Positions 24,691 through 36,842 of a DNA stretch of 64,000 bases are shown here, piece by piece (the first letter of the stretch is position 1; every line of letters starts with the position of its first letter). Below the pieces are notes generated by a model. It did not search any database. It was not told where the DNA came from and worked only from the letters and a program-made list of their open reading frames with translations. The position numbers and the translations under genes are program-made. Where the stretch lies: contig OY365806.1 of NCBI GenBank assembly GCA_959347315.1, positions 36,264,264 to 36,328,263 on the forward strand, in the 5' to 3' direction. Source of the stretch: Bimastos eiseni (lineage: Eukaryota > Annelida > Clitellata > Crassiclitellata > Lumbricidae).

Positions 24691-25390
24691 CTTTCGGCCG
24701 CACAAGCTTTATGCCGCACAAGCTTTACTAAAACGGACAAATAAATCAGAAACAAACTTCGAGTGTGTCTCCTGTTAAAGAACTGCGTTTGGTTATTTCA
24801 TTGGTCACCTGATTAAGTGCTAAACAATTACCAAAATGAGATATGAAACTCTGTAACGATACCCTATTCATTGAACGTTGGCACTTGAACTACAACAGCG
24901 ATCAATACTTACAGCAGCCACTCGAAATGATTGCGTACAAGACGTTCGTTAGGAATCGCAAAATTACTGCCTTGTATTTTAAAACAAAACAAAGGAACTT
25001 CTTGCGTGGAATCTGTTCCAGAACAGTGACCTAGTATGCATGCCCACAAATCGACTTTCCCTTGATACACGTACGTGTTTATATTGAAACATTTAAACCG
25101 CTAGGTTAAACTAAAACCCAGCTAACCCGAAGAAATCTGCAGAACCAATACACGTCATTTACTTGTAACTTCTTTATGAAGGCTTAAATGTCAGAGGAAG
25201 TGGGAAAAACGAAGCGCCGGTATGGAGACAAAAACCATTCCTTCACCCTCCTGATAAGGAGGCCTGGAGTAGCGTGGTACAAGTCAATAGTAGATAAGAT
25301 TGGTTGCAGTCGGCCAGAAGAGGTGCCGGTGCCAGCTATCATTAAAACCGCAATCTTATCAACTATTGATCGGACACCGTGCAATCTATC

Positions 25391-25475
25391 TTCGGACTAT
25401 CGAACTTTCGGACTATAGGCACAGCTAGATCTCCTGGAAACCGGACTATATATATGCTCTACCACGGACTATTCT
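25391..25475. repeat. Clustered CGGACTAT motifs, possible pogo/Tigger terminus
   Basis: CGGACTAT occurs at about 25393, 25409, 25442 and 25465. The first two are arranged as TTCGGACTATCGAACTTTCG. This resembles terminal repeats of Tigger/Jerky-like DNA elements. No partner end was located. Confidence 0.4.
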
Positions 25476-26145
25476 TTGGACAACCGCTCTGATTTGATGC
25501 AGCGCTCATGAATAGGCTGGTGCTCTGCGCTTGGCTTTCAGGTGGCGCTTCAGGAATATGTAGATTACGATTACGTACCATTTTTACACCCATATTAATT
25601 ACCAACTCACCAATCAAAATCTCATATCCTGCTATCTCTCCAGCCTGCACAGGTCATACACTCGAAACTGAAAACACTGCTTTGTCACAAATCCTATCCC
25701 AATTCCTTCTTTCCTTAACCCCAATGCACCTTCGATTTTTGAACAATATCAACTCTAGTCGTCTTGCCTCGACTGATCACTTTGGATCTTGACCATGAAT
25801 TGATTTTTGCCTCTGCCATTCGATTATTTTGTCTGGGCTAAAATTCAGTTTTCACCATAGGCGTAATCTAAGTTTCTGTTATTTCTTTTTCTTTACTTTT
25901 TATTGTGAATTTACTTGTGTTTTGATGTAACTTGCTGCGGTTTGCCAGCCTGTATAATAAACGAATATAATAATAATAAGTGGGTATAAATTAGCTGGTT
26001 CAGCGACGTTGCTTTTCTGGACTCAAAGGATAAATAAATAATGGCGCGTATCTGAAGCGCAATGATTCCGATTCGTCGGTATCTAGGTCGATAGGCAGGG
26101 CGACCTAGTTTTGCAAAGTCGCGCCAGTCGGCGCCAGTCAATATA

Positions 26146-26153
26146 TGACGTCA
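26146..26153. promoter_or_regulatory. Perfect palindromic CRE (CREB/ATF site)
   Basis: TGACGTCA lies 54 bp upstream of the GTF2A1 TATA box. Because it is palindromic and the upstream gene is divergent, it could act on both promoters. The site is seen directly; use in vivo is inference. Confidence 0.65.
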
Positions 26154-26206
26154 CGCTTGTATTAGTTCTATGTGTGGAGGACGTAGCTGATCAGTCGTGT
26201 AGAGGG

Positions 26207-26214
26207 TATAAAAG
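26207..26214 (+). promoter_or_regulatory. TATA box of GTF2A1
   Basis: TATAAAAG sits in a G-rich context (GAGGGTATAAAAGCGAGCG). About 30 bp downstream predicts transcription starting near 26237, giving a 5' UTR of about 73 nt before the ATG at 26311. The fit to a canonical core promoter is good. Confidence 0.75.
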
Positions 26215-26310
26215 CGAGCGCAGGAGGGCAGGAGATCGGCGTCCAACCCAGGAGCCCATCGCCGTTGTTATACAGATTTACGCAGTCCATCGCCCCATCA
26301 AAACCTCTAA

Positions 26311-29300
26311 ATGGCACAGGCAAAAAGCGTGGTAAGTCCCGCGATCGTTTTCGCAACGATTTTTCAGGAATAAGACGGCAAATCGTCGCAGTAGTTTTCC
26401 TTTGTTTGCTACGTGTGCATGAGGTAGCGTCCATGTTTTGATACCCAACGCAGGAGTTATTCATTTGCGTCTACCACCTCAACCTCGTGCAGTGCGAGCC
26501 GAATGTGGTTAAAAATGAATTATATGAAACATGTCCCAATTTTTTTAGGTTATGGATGTTGTGTAGAGTCTAAACTTATTAATACTCGACAACAAATAAA
26601 ATGAAGTCTGTTAAATGTTTAAGAGAGTTCATGATTTACTTAGACAGGGATTGCTTGAAGGTGTGTTGACTCACATGATTGTTAGAGTTAGTGCTTCATT
26701 AAGAATACTTCCACAACACAATTTTCACTGCTTGTGATACACAAGCAGTGGAAATTGTGTTGTGGAAGCAGTTTGGCATAAAATGTTCTCAATGACCGCA
26801 GTCAGAATCGGTAAGTGTAGCCACTTTCAACTCAATAATTCAGAAAATATTAACATTGAAAAACATTTAAAGCAGCAGGACTGAGATATATTTAGAAAAT
26901 GAACGCATTTGATTGGACCTAATTAAGTAATGTTTGAGGCAGGGATGAAATATGCGATTATACATGTTGGGACAAATGCATGTGCAGTAGCCCACTAAAA
27001 CCCGCAAACAGAATTCATCTGGCTTGGGACTAGGCAACAACTGGCAAAGATTGACATTTGGGCACCGTCTGCTGTGTTCCCCAATTTTATTGCTACTTTT
27101 GTATAAGACCTTGGCATCTTCCTCAACCAAGTGCTTTCTTTTGCCAAGCATGTCAACTCAGTAAGTCGTAATTGCTACTATCAGCTATGCCAATTGCGGG
27201 TGGTCTTCTGCTCGCTCTCTGCTAGTGCTGTGACAACTCTTACTCATGCTTTCGTCACTAGTAGTCTTGTACTACTGCGCCATCATATATGCAAGCATTT
27301 CTCTAGGCAGGATTGGGCAACTGGAGCGAGTCCACTGGTTGGCGGGAGGCATTTCTAGAACAGGCCATGTTTCTTCCTATATGCCCCTCCTGCAGCTCAT
27401 TGCATTTTGAATCGCCTTCTTGGTATGGCACTTTTGGGGCTGCACCTGCTTACCTTCAGGAGCTATTCTGCCCTACTGTCACTACTGCTGCCAGCGCTCA
27501 AGAGGGCACTGCGCTCGGTTGCGCAGAGCTTTCTCAGCATTCTATTCTCACACACTGCTATGCTAGTATTGTGTCTTCTCTGTTGTGGGCCCTACCACTT
27601 GGAATGGGCTTTGTCCAGATTTCTGGATTTTACCTAGCAATTTCTCATCTTCTTTCTACTCTTCTTTTAAATCTGTCTCCGCTTTTTCAGTGGTTGAACT
27701 CTGAGTAGATTATTTGAAGAGGCACTCTGTCAAGTTTGATTGACTTTTGGGTTTTTTGAATATATTTGAAAAGATCCCTAATATCAATGATACCTAAAAA
27801 TCTTGTCTCCTAAGAACATAGCTACAGAACAGTAATATATTTAATTGCAAAGGACTATCTGGTGCTATCTGTTTGTATTGTGGAACTGCAGGCCGACATC
27901 TACAAAAGTGTCGTCAACGATGTGATCGAAGGCGTGAAAGAAGCATTTATGGAAGACAGTCTAGATGAGACAATCTTGCAAGAATTAAGACAGGTTTGAT
28001 TAGCATGTGCACTTCTTATTCGCACTAGGGGATGCACAGTGACAGAGGGTATAAAAGTATCCAAGTGACAGTCCATGTCACAGTTGCTTGCAAACAAATT
28101 GCCCAACCATGTCCTGGTTGGGCAATTTGTTTACACACTTTTGTCAATTGCCGAACTATGGACTCTTTTAGCTGGTGGGAGTCTTTAAATTTCATACAGG
28201 TCTTGGATCCAAGTACCTTTTGTTGAGTTAATTTTGAAGCCCATGTAGCAGTGTAACTCTTGTTGAAAGATTCCTTTGCATAGCAAATGGTTTCTACTGT
28301 CAGAAAAATATTTATATAATTAATTAATAAGATTGCCCTTCTATTTGCAGTTAGTTCGAATCAACAAAGTGCTACAGATGCTAGATTTGATTAGATTTAA
28401 CAATACATTTATGCTTGTTGTGTAAAGTTCTGCTTTGAAGTTCTGTATAACTTATTCTGTATTCTTAAGATAAGTTTGTTTTATGATTTTTAATTTTGTG
28501 GGAAAGCAAACTAGCAAATGACTTTGGCTATAAGATGTGAATATTATTTACAGTTATGGGAAGGCAAATTAGCTCAGTCAAAGGCGGTGGAACCGCCAGA
28601 GCATGATGTAGTATACACAAGACCGACTCCAGCTGTGGCTTCCATGGCAAATACAATACAAATAAAGCAGCAACAGCAACCAATGGCAACACAGATTATC
28701 AATCCAGTTGCCTCCTCTGTTTCTGCTGCATCACATCCGCAACAGCAGCCACTCCAAGGTAACATCATTTGTGGCAGACTATGAATGCGTCTGTCTTTGA
28801 CTAAACTGTCCGGGAACAGAATCAGAGTGCATTTTCTGAAATTGACGTGCAGTAACTGGAGTAGAACAATTTTTGTTTGTCTGTTGGATTGACAACAATG
28901 TGTTTTTTCATGCAGTTGAAATTCAAACCATATGCAGTACGTATTTATGGGTGTAAGTGCGTGCTGTTGGGATTGGTTAGGCATTTACCCTGTACTGCAG
29001 AGTGTATACTGTGCAGGTTTATGTCTCGCCTTGGACAACAACTTCGTTTGTAAGGAGTAATTTCGTAATGCCCAATATGTTGGCACTATCTGTTGATACT
29101 TGGATTTTGATGTTGTACAAATGTATTATAATTTTATTAAACCATTTATCGTGTCACTGAAACATGTGTAATGATATAATAGAACATGGGTAATACTGTT
29201 GAGGGTCAAAAGGACAACCCATAAAGGTCATTTGACCCTCTTGATTGAGGGTTGTCCCTTTTCCATTGTTAATGTTACAGACAGCTTGTTCAAGCTACTA

Positions 29301-32300
29301 GCTGATAGTCAATATTTATATTTTATCCAAATAGCAAGAGCATTTAAGAGCAGTGCAGTTCACGATGCTAACATTTGGAATATCGTGGTTTTCATTTAGA
29401 GAACATGTAATCAGTTTTAGGAACGTTTAGAGTGATTTTTAAATTTATTCATTGGTTACTTGGGAGGAGAGTTCCATCTAATTGACCAGATCATATGATA
29501 TATACTTATAAGAAAATATTATATGGTTATTGAACCTCTCTCATGTAACCTTCCATAGCCTGGATGTTAAGTGAAGAGGTATTGCATGACCTGTGATCTA
29601 TTGCATTGTCATGTTACTGTTGGGCAGATTGACTTTACTTTATTACATTATATGTGTTTTGCACTCAGGTCAAATATTTAATATTACGCCCGCCCACCAA
29701 CTGGTAAGTAGAGCAGTACGACTTCCAGTTCAGGTAAGAGAGTGACTCCATTTGTCTTTGTTACATTAGTTCAGCTTAATTCTTTAGTCTATTGTTTTCT
29801 GACTTTTGATCTTATCTTGTCTAATCTTTGCATCACTGTCTGCTGCACTCCTAGAGGCACACTTTCTTAACCAGTACCAGGTGCACGACACAGTATCTCA
29901 AAAGGACTGTAGTACCTGGTACTTCAATTAAGCGTGATCTTCATTGCTGCACTGTTGTCCATGAAAGTTTAGACTCATTGCAAACCACAATAACATCTCT
30001 TTCTTACATGGAGTAAGAAATATGTGACTTCATCTCCTAAATTACCAATTGGCTTACAGTGAAGGTTGTTCCAATGAAATGGTTCTCACCTTTATGTTGG
30101 ACATCATAATGTCATCGGTTGATGTTGAAAAGGAATGCTGCTGAATATTGCTGGCTTTTTACACTGTGTACCACAAACTGCTATTTTGAAGAACTGGTGG
30201 GGACTTCAATGTCTCAGAAACTGGCCTGTCTGAGGAAATGGGTATTGGTTATTTAGATCTGAGGTCCCTCTCTTTGCACTGCTGTTATGCCACAGGGATC
30301 TCTTCTGTGCCATTGTTGTTTTCTATCCTTACTTCTTAATCAGCCAAATTACCAATTACATTTTTGTCAGTTCCAGCTTTACTTTGCCTCTTTTATCCTC
30401 AATTCTTTATGACAAAGAAAGACTTAACAGTGCCTGTCACCAGATTGTTGAAAAGTTCATGGAAAGTGGTTATGACTGGTATTGCATTAACAGTCTGACT
30501 ATCTGAGTCATACATATTTGAGTCACTCTAATCCTGTTGTTCTTTCTCTACTTATTTCATTGTTGTTTCTTTATCAAAAACTGTCAAAACACACAAGGTG
30601 CTTGAGCACTAGTCTCACATTTCAACCCCAACTAACACACCTTCTCAAACTGTTTGTCACATCAGAGTAAGGTCTGCTGAACCATAATACAGCTTTCATG
30701 CAGTCCATGTTGCTGCCCTTATTAGAGGGAACTGACTACTGTGGTTTCTCCGATGCTTTCTTCCTTCAAAAACACATTTGAACACTACCTTCATTTTCTT
30801 TCAAACATCTGGTTATCTAACTGCTCTTCACTTTTGACTGACTTATTTTGCCTTAGATTCATGTGTCTTTGCGCTTGCACATGTAAAAAGTTTTGCAGTA
30901 ATAATTTACCATTGTTATAATGATTTTACTTTAAGTAAACTGGTTCTATCTGTATAGCCTCTGAAGAAGTATGTAATTTATGGTATTACAAAGTGATTAT
31001 TTTCCCTAAAACACTGGTCTGTTTAGAATTAATTTGCCTAAGTTTATTCATGTGTCCCTCGTACACTGACTCAATAGTCAATTGTGCTGGACCTGTACAA
31101 TGTATACAGATGTCGACAATGGTCAATTGTGCTGATGTCAAATGCTATTTATTTGAAGTCAAGACAAACTTGGTTGTCAAACTTTGTTTAGTATTATGAG
31201 TTTCATATGATGCCAGAGACTAATTATAATTTATCACTATAACATTGTACTTGTAAAATTTGCTTTCAGTTATCTTTTATTTCTCTGACTTAATTTGATT
31301 TAATTTTATTCACTTGATTTATAAATCTTGAGATCACTTGCTGTCATTCTTGCATTCAACATTTATCATTTTGTTGTCACATTTCATTACAGTCAACATA
31401 AAATAAAAGACATGCAGAGGAATTCTTACTGAACATGTCACATCTTACTACCCTAGATGTGCAAGTTGGTTGTCTGAGCTAAAAATGTGTGTGAAATGGT
31501 TTATTTATTTTGCTATGGACACATGACTTTCTTATCTTTAGAGTCTTGGATACATGAAGGTGTTCTATAATGACATCCTCTGTTCCTGTATTTGTTTCAG
31601 TCTAATGCAGGGCAGACCTCAACAATCACTCTTCCGGTTCAAGGTGCAGGAGCATTTCAGCAGCATCTGACCAGTCTCCAGTATCTTGGTAAGTAGTACC
31701 TTTCAGATGACCAGATTCCTCAGTCAGTGAATCTGAGCATTGTAGCAGATAATTTTGTGAGACTTAGTAAATCTGAAGAACCGTTCAGATTAGTATTTCA
31801 CTTACTGCTATCAAAACATTAAAAATTGTTTAGCAAGACATTTGATCACTTCAATTACTAGTCTTATAATTTTGACCTAATCTGTAAACTTGTATTGTAC
31901 TGTTTGGGGTGTATGTTTGAGAGTAATTGACTAATCAAATATGAATTATGTTCTTGTGGATAAATACAACTTATCCAAATGATCAGTGATATGATGACAG
32001 GCTGCAGAGACATAGCAATTCTAACATGTGTTGCACTTGTTTACAGGGTTAGCACGAAACCTGGATAGTTGTGGAATTAGACATAAACAAATTTAAGGCC
32101 TGGAAAACCTGAATAAAACATGAGTTTTTCCCCATAAAGGTCCTGGAAAGTCATGATGGTTTAAAATGACTGCCTTTGAAAGTCATGGAAAATTAATAAC
32201 ATATTTTTAATCATAGTTTATAATTTTGATAAATATGATAAATATTTCATAGTCATGGAATATTAATTACATATCTCTAATCATATGTTAAAATATCGAT

Positions 32301-35300
32301 GGATATGATAAATATTACAATGATTAAACAATTAAAAGTATATCCTTTTTCATCTAAAATTAAGTCTTAAAGGTCATTGAAAGTTGTGGGTTTTTGTTTT
32401 ATTAACCTTGTAGCAAGGTTCCTTGTGTTTGGTTGTCTGAAGTATACTGTGTAAGAAAATGCTTAGACATGTCTGGGGTAGATTTCATTAGGTACATTTA
32501 AAACTTGCGATATGTAATTCCTGGACCATCTTGCAAAATGCAGAACAAAGTAATTTCTAGGATGAGTTGGAAGAGGGATGGTGGTTGGAAGCTGGAACTT
32601 TTATAACTAACCAGGAGTAACAGAGGATTATCCTAGAATGGACATGTCATCAAAAATAATGCACAGATGCATTACACAGTGCACAGTATGGGCTTGATTT
32701 TTTTAATTAATTACTGTTACTCACTTTGTCACCTTTTGCTGTCAGTTCTTTGAACTCTAGCGGCCGTCATGATGAACATCTTCGATTGCTTTCTATTCGA
32801 TGTCATTTCTCTTAATTCTGCCATATTCATTCCGGTTTTTTCATGTATTTCGTTTATTCATTTCTTCTTTGGGTGCCCTCATCTTTTCCTTCCTTCTCTA
32901 TATGCCAGCATCATTTCCTTTTCCAATCCATCTGATCGCTTAACATGTCCAAAGTATCCCAACTTCCTTCTTATCGCTGTTTGTGGTAGCGACTCATCTT
33001 TTTCAAACTCTGATCTCCAAGCGCACGTCTTCATTTGTCCTTTTCTCCGTCCAAGATATTCTTTGCATCTTCCTCCACATCCACGTTTCATATTCGTTGA
33101 GCGTTTTTCTCCATGTTCTTTGTCATTGTTCACGTCTCACAGCCATATAATACTGTAGGGAAGATCAGTGCCCTCACTAGTCTTTTCTTCATGTCTATGC
33201 TCAGTTGCTCGCATGCTTGTCCTTCCATGCCTTTACGAGACCGTTCATTGCAGCTTCCCCTATCGCTATCTTATGTTTTATTTCCATATCACACTTTCCC
33301 TCTTTTGCTATTTATGCTCCCAGGAACGTTTGTTACCACCTCTATTTACTCTGTTACCGCTGTTGTTAAATTGTCAGTATTTTAAGCTTATGCTTTAATT
33401 GTGGTTTTAGTGCCAAACCAGCCTGGGCAGTATCTGATACAGACTCCAAATGGTGCACGGCTGATCCAGTCACAACAGGGGTTGCCGCCAGGGGCTGTTC
33501 TTACTGTGGCCGCACCCTCAACAAGCGCCGGGACTGCACAGGGAATCGCAAACAAAACAGTAAGCCATCCAATGCTTTACATTAGTGTCTGCGTTTGTTC
33601 AGTGTCCATTCCAAGCATACTGTGAGCATTAGGCAGCTGCTCAGAATTGGCTCAGGTACCCAGGCCGTATTTACTCAATGGGCATCTATGGTTGTTTTCT
33701 GGGTGCTGTTGTTTCTTTTAGTATGCTAGACTATCTCATCTGCTGTTTTGTTTGACTAGAACTTCCCTGTTTGTTGCATGTCATCTTATGCATCATGAAA
33801 TTGGCAGTATTTTTTACACTCTTGTGACTGTCTATTAGTCAATTGTCTGATATGTATACACATTATACCTCACTTGCAAGGTTCTTGAACCCCTGGACCA
33901 AGCTACCTGTAGACTCTATGCATCGAAGACTCCAGTCCGCTGATCTATCTCCATTTGTGTTCTATGTCCACAGTAAGCCACTTGTTCAGCCTTCCAAGTG
34001 CAATGCTTGAGGAGACTACAGCATGCTCTACTACCTCGTGGAATATTTGAACTCCTCATGTCTCTTAAATGATTGAAATGAGGCATTGAGGATGTTTGGC
34101 CAGTTTGCACACTGTTGTGATCATAGACATGACCAAGTACTGATGGCGAAGACGACGACAGCGATGCTGACAGACGATAATGGATGATAATGATGAATTG
34201 TTCAGTTGACTTAATTATTTTAATTTTCTCTGAGCAGGTAAACCAATCAATAATTCAGCTTGATGGCCTAAATGACAGCAGCTCAGAGGAGGACGAGGAG
34301 GAAGAAGAGGAGGAAGACGAGGAGCAAAACGATGAGAATGACGATGCACAAGGCGAAGAAGAGGTCAGTTGACACATCACACTCCATTCTCAGAATTTGT
34401 GATTCCACAATTAATAAATGAAATAATAAATTCTAATTTTGTGCTTGATATAAAAATCTTCTTTAGCACTACTGTAATAATTAGGGACCAACCGGGTAAA
34501 GAATTTCCACCGGGTACCAAATCCGAGTATTTGAATGTACTATTTTCCGGATCCGAGTATAAGCCGAGTAGTAGTGGGTCGCTACCCAAGCGGCCACTTG
34601 GGCCATTGCCATTGCCTCGTCAATCGTTGTCAGGTAAGATTAAGAATTTTCCTGAAGTGTCTAAAAAAGCAAAAGCCCTTGAAGCATGACTGTTTGACAG
34701 ATCCAAAAAGGCTACATTCTGAATTTCATAGAGCTTTTGACTAGAAGTTGGCAATGTTCTGATTGAGAATTTTCACATATTTTGTCATGTAACTTGGTTA
34801 TAATTCCATCTCGAGTGCTTTGCTTTTGCATTAGTGGAGTGATTGATAGAAAACTCAGGTTTTTTAAAAGCATTGTGGTGTATGGTTTTACTGGATTTGT
34901 TTCTGCCAGGATCCGCTCTGCTCAGACGATGACATTAGTGACACAGATCCTACAGAAGTTTTTGATGCTGAAAACGTTGTTGTTTGCCAGTTTGATAAGG
35001 TGTGCATCTCTCTTGTTTGTTCGTTCTGTTATGGCGCACTTTAACTCTTTAAAAGCAAGAGGAATTAGTTTTCTATGCATTTCATCGTTAAAGTGTAAAA
35101 GAACTTCCTCTTTTTGCTAAATGATGGCAAGGTTCTTGACGAATGTGAAATTCAATTCTTTTTGATGATGTTATTATAGTTAGGCTTTCGTGAATGAAGG
35201 TCCCCAAGTGCTGACGGTCTCTCAAAGAATGTAGAAACTGTTTATGACTAATTGTGCAATTATATGTTCTTATTTTTATAAACTTGTGAGTTATAAAAAT

Positions 35301-35650
35301 GTTTATACCATATTTTATAAAATTGTAAGGTTTCTGTAATTTTGTTTATAATTTACCAAGACTTAGCAGTCATTTTAAGTATGAATTCGTTGTAGTGGAG
35401 AACAATTCACAGCCTTGCATCGAACTCTATTTCAATTGTTAGATAGAAACGCACTCAAAAAAAACTATTTGTTCTCTTGAGTTTGTTTAATGTTTGTTTT
35501 GTGATTTGATATTCATGGCAATTCATCTTTCTCTCGTTACAGATTAACAGGAGTAAAAACAAGTGGAAATTTCACCTGAAAGACGGAATAATGAATCTCA
35601 ATGGTAAAGATCATGTATTCCAGAAAGCTCATGGTGATGCAGAATGGTGA
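26311..35650 (+). CDS. GTF2A1: TFIIA alpha/beta subunit precursor, 9 exons
   Basis: With TFIIA gamma, this nuclear factor stabilises TBP on promoter DNA. Coding exons: 26311-26331, 27892-27993, 28554-28758, 29669-29733, 31601-31688, 33411-33559, 34238-34363, 34910-34999, 35543-35650; 317 residues, against about 376 in human. The N-terminal helical domain is clear: YKSVVNDVIEGVKEAF and LWEGKLAQSKAVE. The middle is Q-rich and variable. An acidic stretch follows SSSEEDE. The C-terminal beta-barrel domain is nearly identical to human: ENVVVCQFDK, NRSKNKWKFHLKDGIMNLNG, GDAEW stop. QLDG at residues 217-220 matches the Taspase-1 cleavage motif Q[FILV]D/G, so processing into alpha and beta is probably conserved. 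Exon 4 has two in-phase donors (29703|gtaagt and 29733|gtaaga), differing by ten codons. All phases agree. Confidence 0.95.
26708..26768. repeat. Long near-perfect hairpin in GTF2A1 intron 1
   Basis: Arms 26708-26736 and 26740-26768 are reverse complements at 28 of 29 positions around a 3-base ATA loop. The arms begin CTTCCACAACACAATTT. It may be the fused ends of a miniature inverted-repeat element, or a transcribed hairpin; nothing else supports a small RNA. Confidence 0.85.
27080..27708 (+). mobile_element. LINE reverse-transcriptase remnant in GTF2A1 intron 1
   Basis: Frameshifted plus-strand pieces match the C-terminal half of a CR1/Jockey-like reverse transcriptase: FAKHVNSVSRNCYYQL, VTTLTHAFVTS, LERVHWL, RALRSVAQSFLS, and GPTTWNGL-like sequence before FQWLNSE and a stop at about 27706. 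Several frames are needed, so it is inactive. Confidence 0.8.
28092..28132. repeat. Perfect 18-bp hairpin in GTF2A1 intron 2
   Basis: AAACAAATTGCCCAACCA (28092-28109) is exactly reverse-complemented at 28115-28132 around the loop TGTCC. It is seen directly. A structured RNA or the relic of an inverted-repeat element are both possible. Confidence 0.9.
30090..30960 (+). mobile_element. LINE reverse-transcriptase remnant in GTF2A1 intron 4
   Basis: Plus-strand fragments, in several frames, resemble RT motifs: FYTVYHKLLF (for the AFDTVDH block), a PQGSLL-like stretch near 30290, and a C-terminal LSSFKNTFEHYLHF near 30760. Many stops and indels show that it is dead. Confidence 0.6.
32760..33370 (-). 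mobile_element. LINE/endonuclease-RT C-terminal remnant, antisense in GTF2A1 intron 5
   Basis: The minus strand reads CAWRSEFEKDESLPQTAIRR, then KLGYFGHVKRSDGLEKEMML and REGRKRRGRPKKKW. This is the familiar LRWFGHVxRMxD...GKRRRGRPKxxW tail of non-LTR reverse transcriptases. The frame stays open for about 85 codons (32879-33133), so it is less decayed than the other copies. Confidence 0.85.
34482..34620 (+). mobile_element. Truncated relative of hAT-type element A in GTF2A1 intron 7
   Basis: From TAGGGACCAACCGGGTAAAG onward, about 100 bp align with the left end of the element at 22299, sharing AATTTCCACCG, ATCCGAGTATTTG and CCGGATCCG. No right terminus was found, so only a left end is present. 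Confidence 0.75.
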
Positions 35651-36794
35651 TGTGTGTTGTCCCTGCCCTTGGCAACACATGGTGTACATACTGTGATGTC
35701 TGAAGTCATTCTGTCCTCAACTTATGTCGACCACACACTCAACATCAAACATTATCCCCATGTATGATTGTTTTAGGCAGGTGGTGATTTGGTGGTCTAC
35801 TGGCAGTGATCTGACTGAAATGGCTGGAAACTAAGTGACTTTAACAGGAAACAATGTTATTTGTTCGTCTTGTTTTATGATGGATCGATTGTCTTGGTAT
35901 CTTTTCTAAGTTACAGTTCAGTGTGGACGGTGTCAGAAATGTTTAGTTTTTATACATTATTTCTTTTACTGCCTTCCTTCTTTGTGTAAATTGGAAACTC
36001 ATTCTAGTTGGTTTGTGATGCAGAATTGCCCATAATCCGTTTAATTTTATGCAAAGACGTATCATATGTATGATGTTAAGATAGATTCATTTAATTTTGT
36101 TCAGACAGCAACCAAATTTGAATCAGCATTTACAACATCGCCTTCTTATAATGGTGGCACTTGTTACTGATCCCAAACAGTAGTAGTCAAAACCAGGCTC
36201 CAATGTATATAATTATGAGGATGAAAAATTTCTTGATCCTGAAATTTCTTTGATTATGATTACAGTGCATCTTATATCCAGTATACCTTGCAGGTCCTTG
36301 TCAGATTACTAATGTTTATCCATGGCTGGCGTTTACTTCAAAAGAAATTGACAAGTTGTCAAGCTATATAATGGGACCTGTATGAAAGATTATTGGGTAG
36401 CTGTGGTCACACTTGTGTTTTTAGGACAACACATGTGAATGTGATGCGTGTATAATGTACATACAATTATACATTATGGTGTTTTTGTAACTTAGCAACT
36501 TTTGGTTCATGGCGTTGAAGCAAAGAACCTATGGCCTGTGACATTTGGTGTGGCCTTGTTTTAGCTTTAAAATAACTTAGTATGAATGAATAGATAAACC
36601 TAAGTAACCATGATACTATGGTTTGATATTTGTGACCATGTTTTACATAAATATTAGGCCTTTATTGTTTCAAATATTATGGTGTGAATGAATTCATACA
36701 TAAGTATGGTGATCTAATTGTTTGTCGTCAGCGTTTTGGATGTTTTAGTTGCTTCTCAATATCCCCAAAAATTTGATTTTCAGTCATTGAAAGT

Positions 36795-36842
36795 AATAAA
36801 ATATTTATGTTCATATATTTTGTGACAAGTTTCTGAAATAAA
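36795..36842 (+). terminator. GTF2A1 polyadenylation signal candidates
   Basis: AATAAA occurs at 36795-36800 and 36837-36842, about 1.15 kb after the stop codon. Both lie on the sense strand in AT-rich sequence, compatible with a 1.2-kb 3' UTR. Confidence 0.4.

Larger units (their letters stand above)
24131..26145. other. Divergent intergenic region between SLC25A17 and GTF2A1
   Basis: This should hold the SLC25A17 start exon and promoter, read leftward. Two minus-strand donor-like sites, GGCTGCT|gtaagt (about 24910) and CATTTTG|gtaatt (about 24833), may end untranslated or start exons. The second follows an ATG in a 13-codon frame whose phase does not fit the first recognised exon. I could not settle it. 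Repeats occur at 24540-24690 and 25391-25475. Confidence 0.45.

Noticed and set aside
25459..25650. Possible SLC25A17 start exon (GYEILI before a gtgagt donor)
   Set aside because: It resembles the YESLVHA start of the human protein when joined to 24101-24130, but there is no in-frame ATG and an upstream stop closes the frame.
28574..28984. 136-codon minus-strand frame across GTF2A1 exon 3
   Set aside because: It is the antisense shadow of the Q-rich TFIIA exon (CAG/CAA repeats read as cysteine-rich).
32879..33133. 84-codon minus-strand frame as a host gene
   Set aside because: The GYFGHVKRSDG...GRKRRGRPKKKW pattern is the tail of a non-LTR retrotransposon polymerase.
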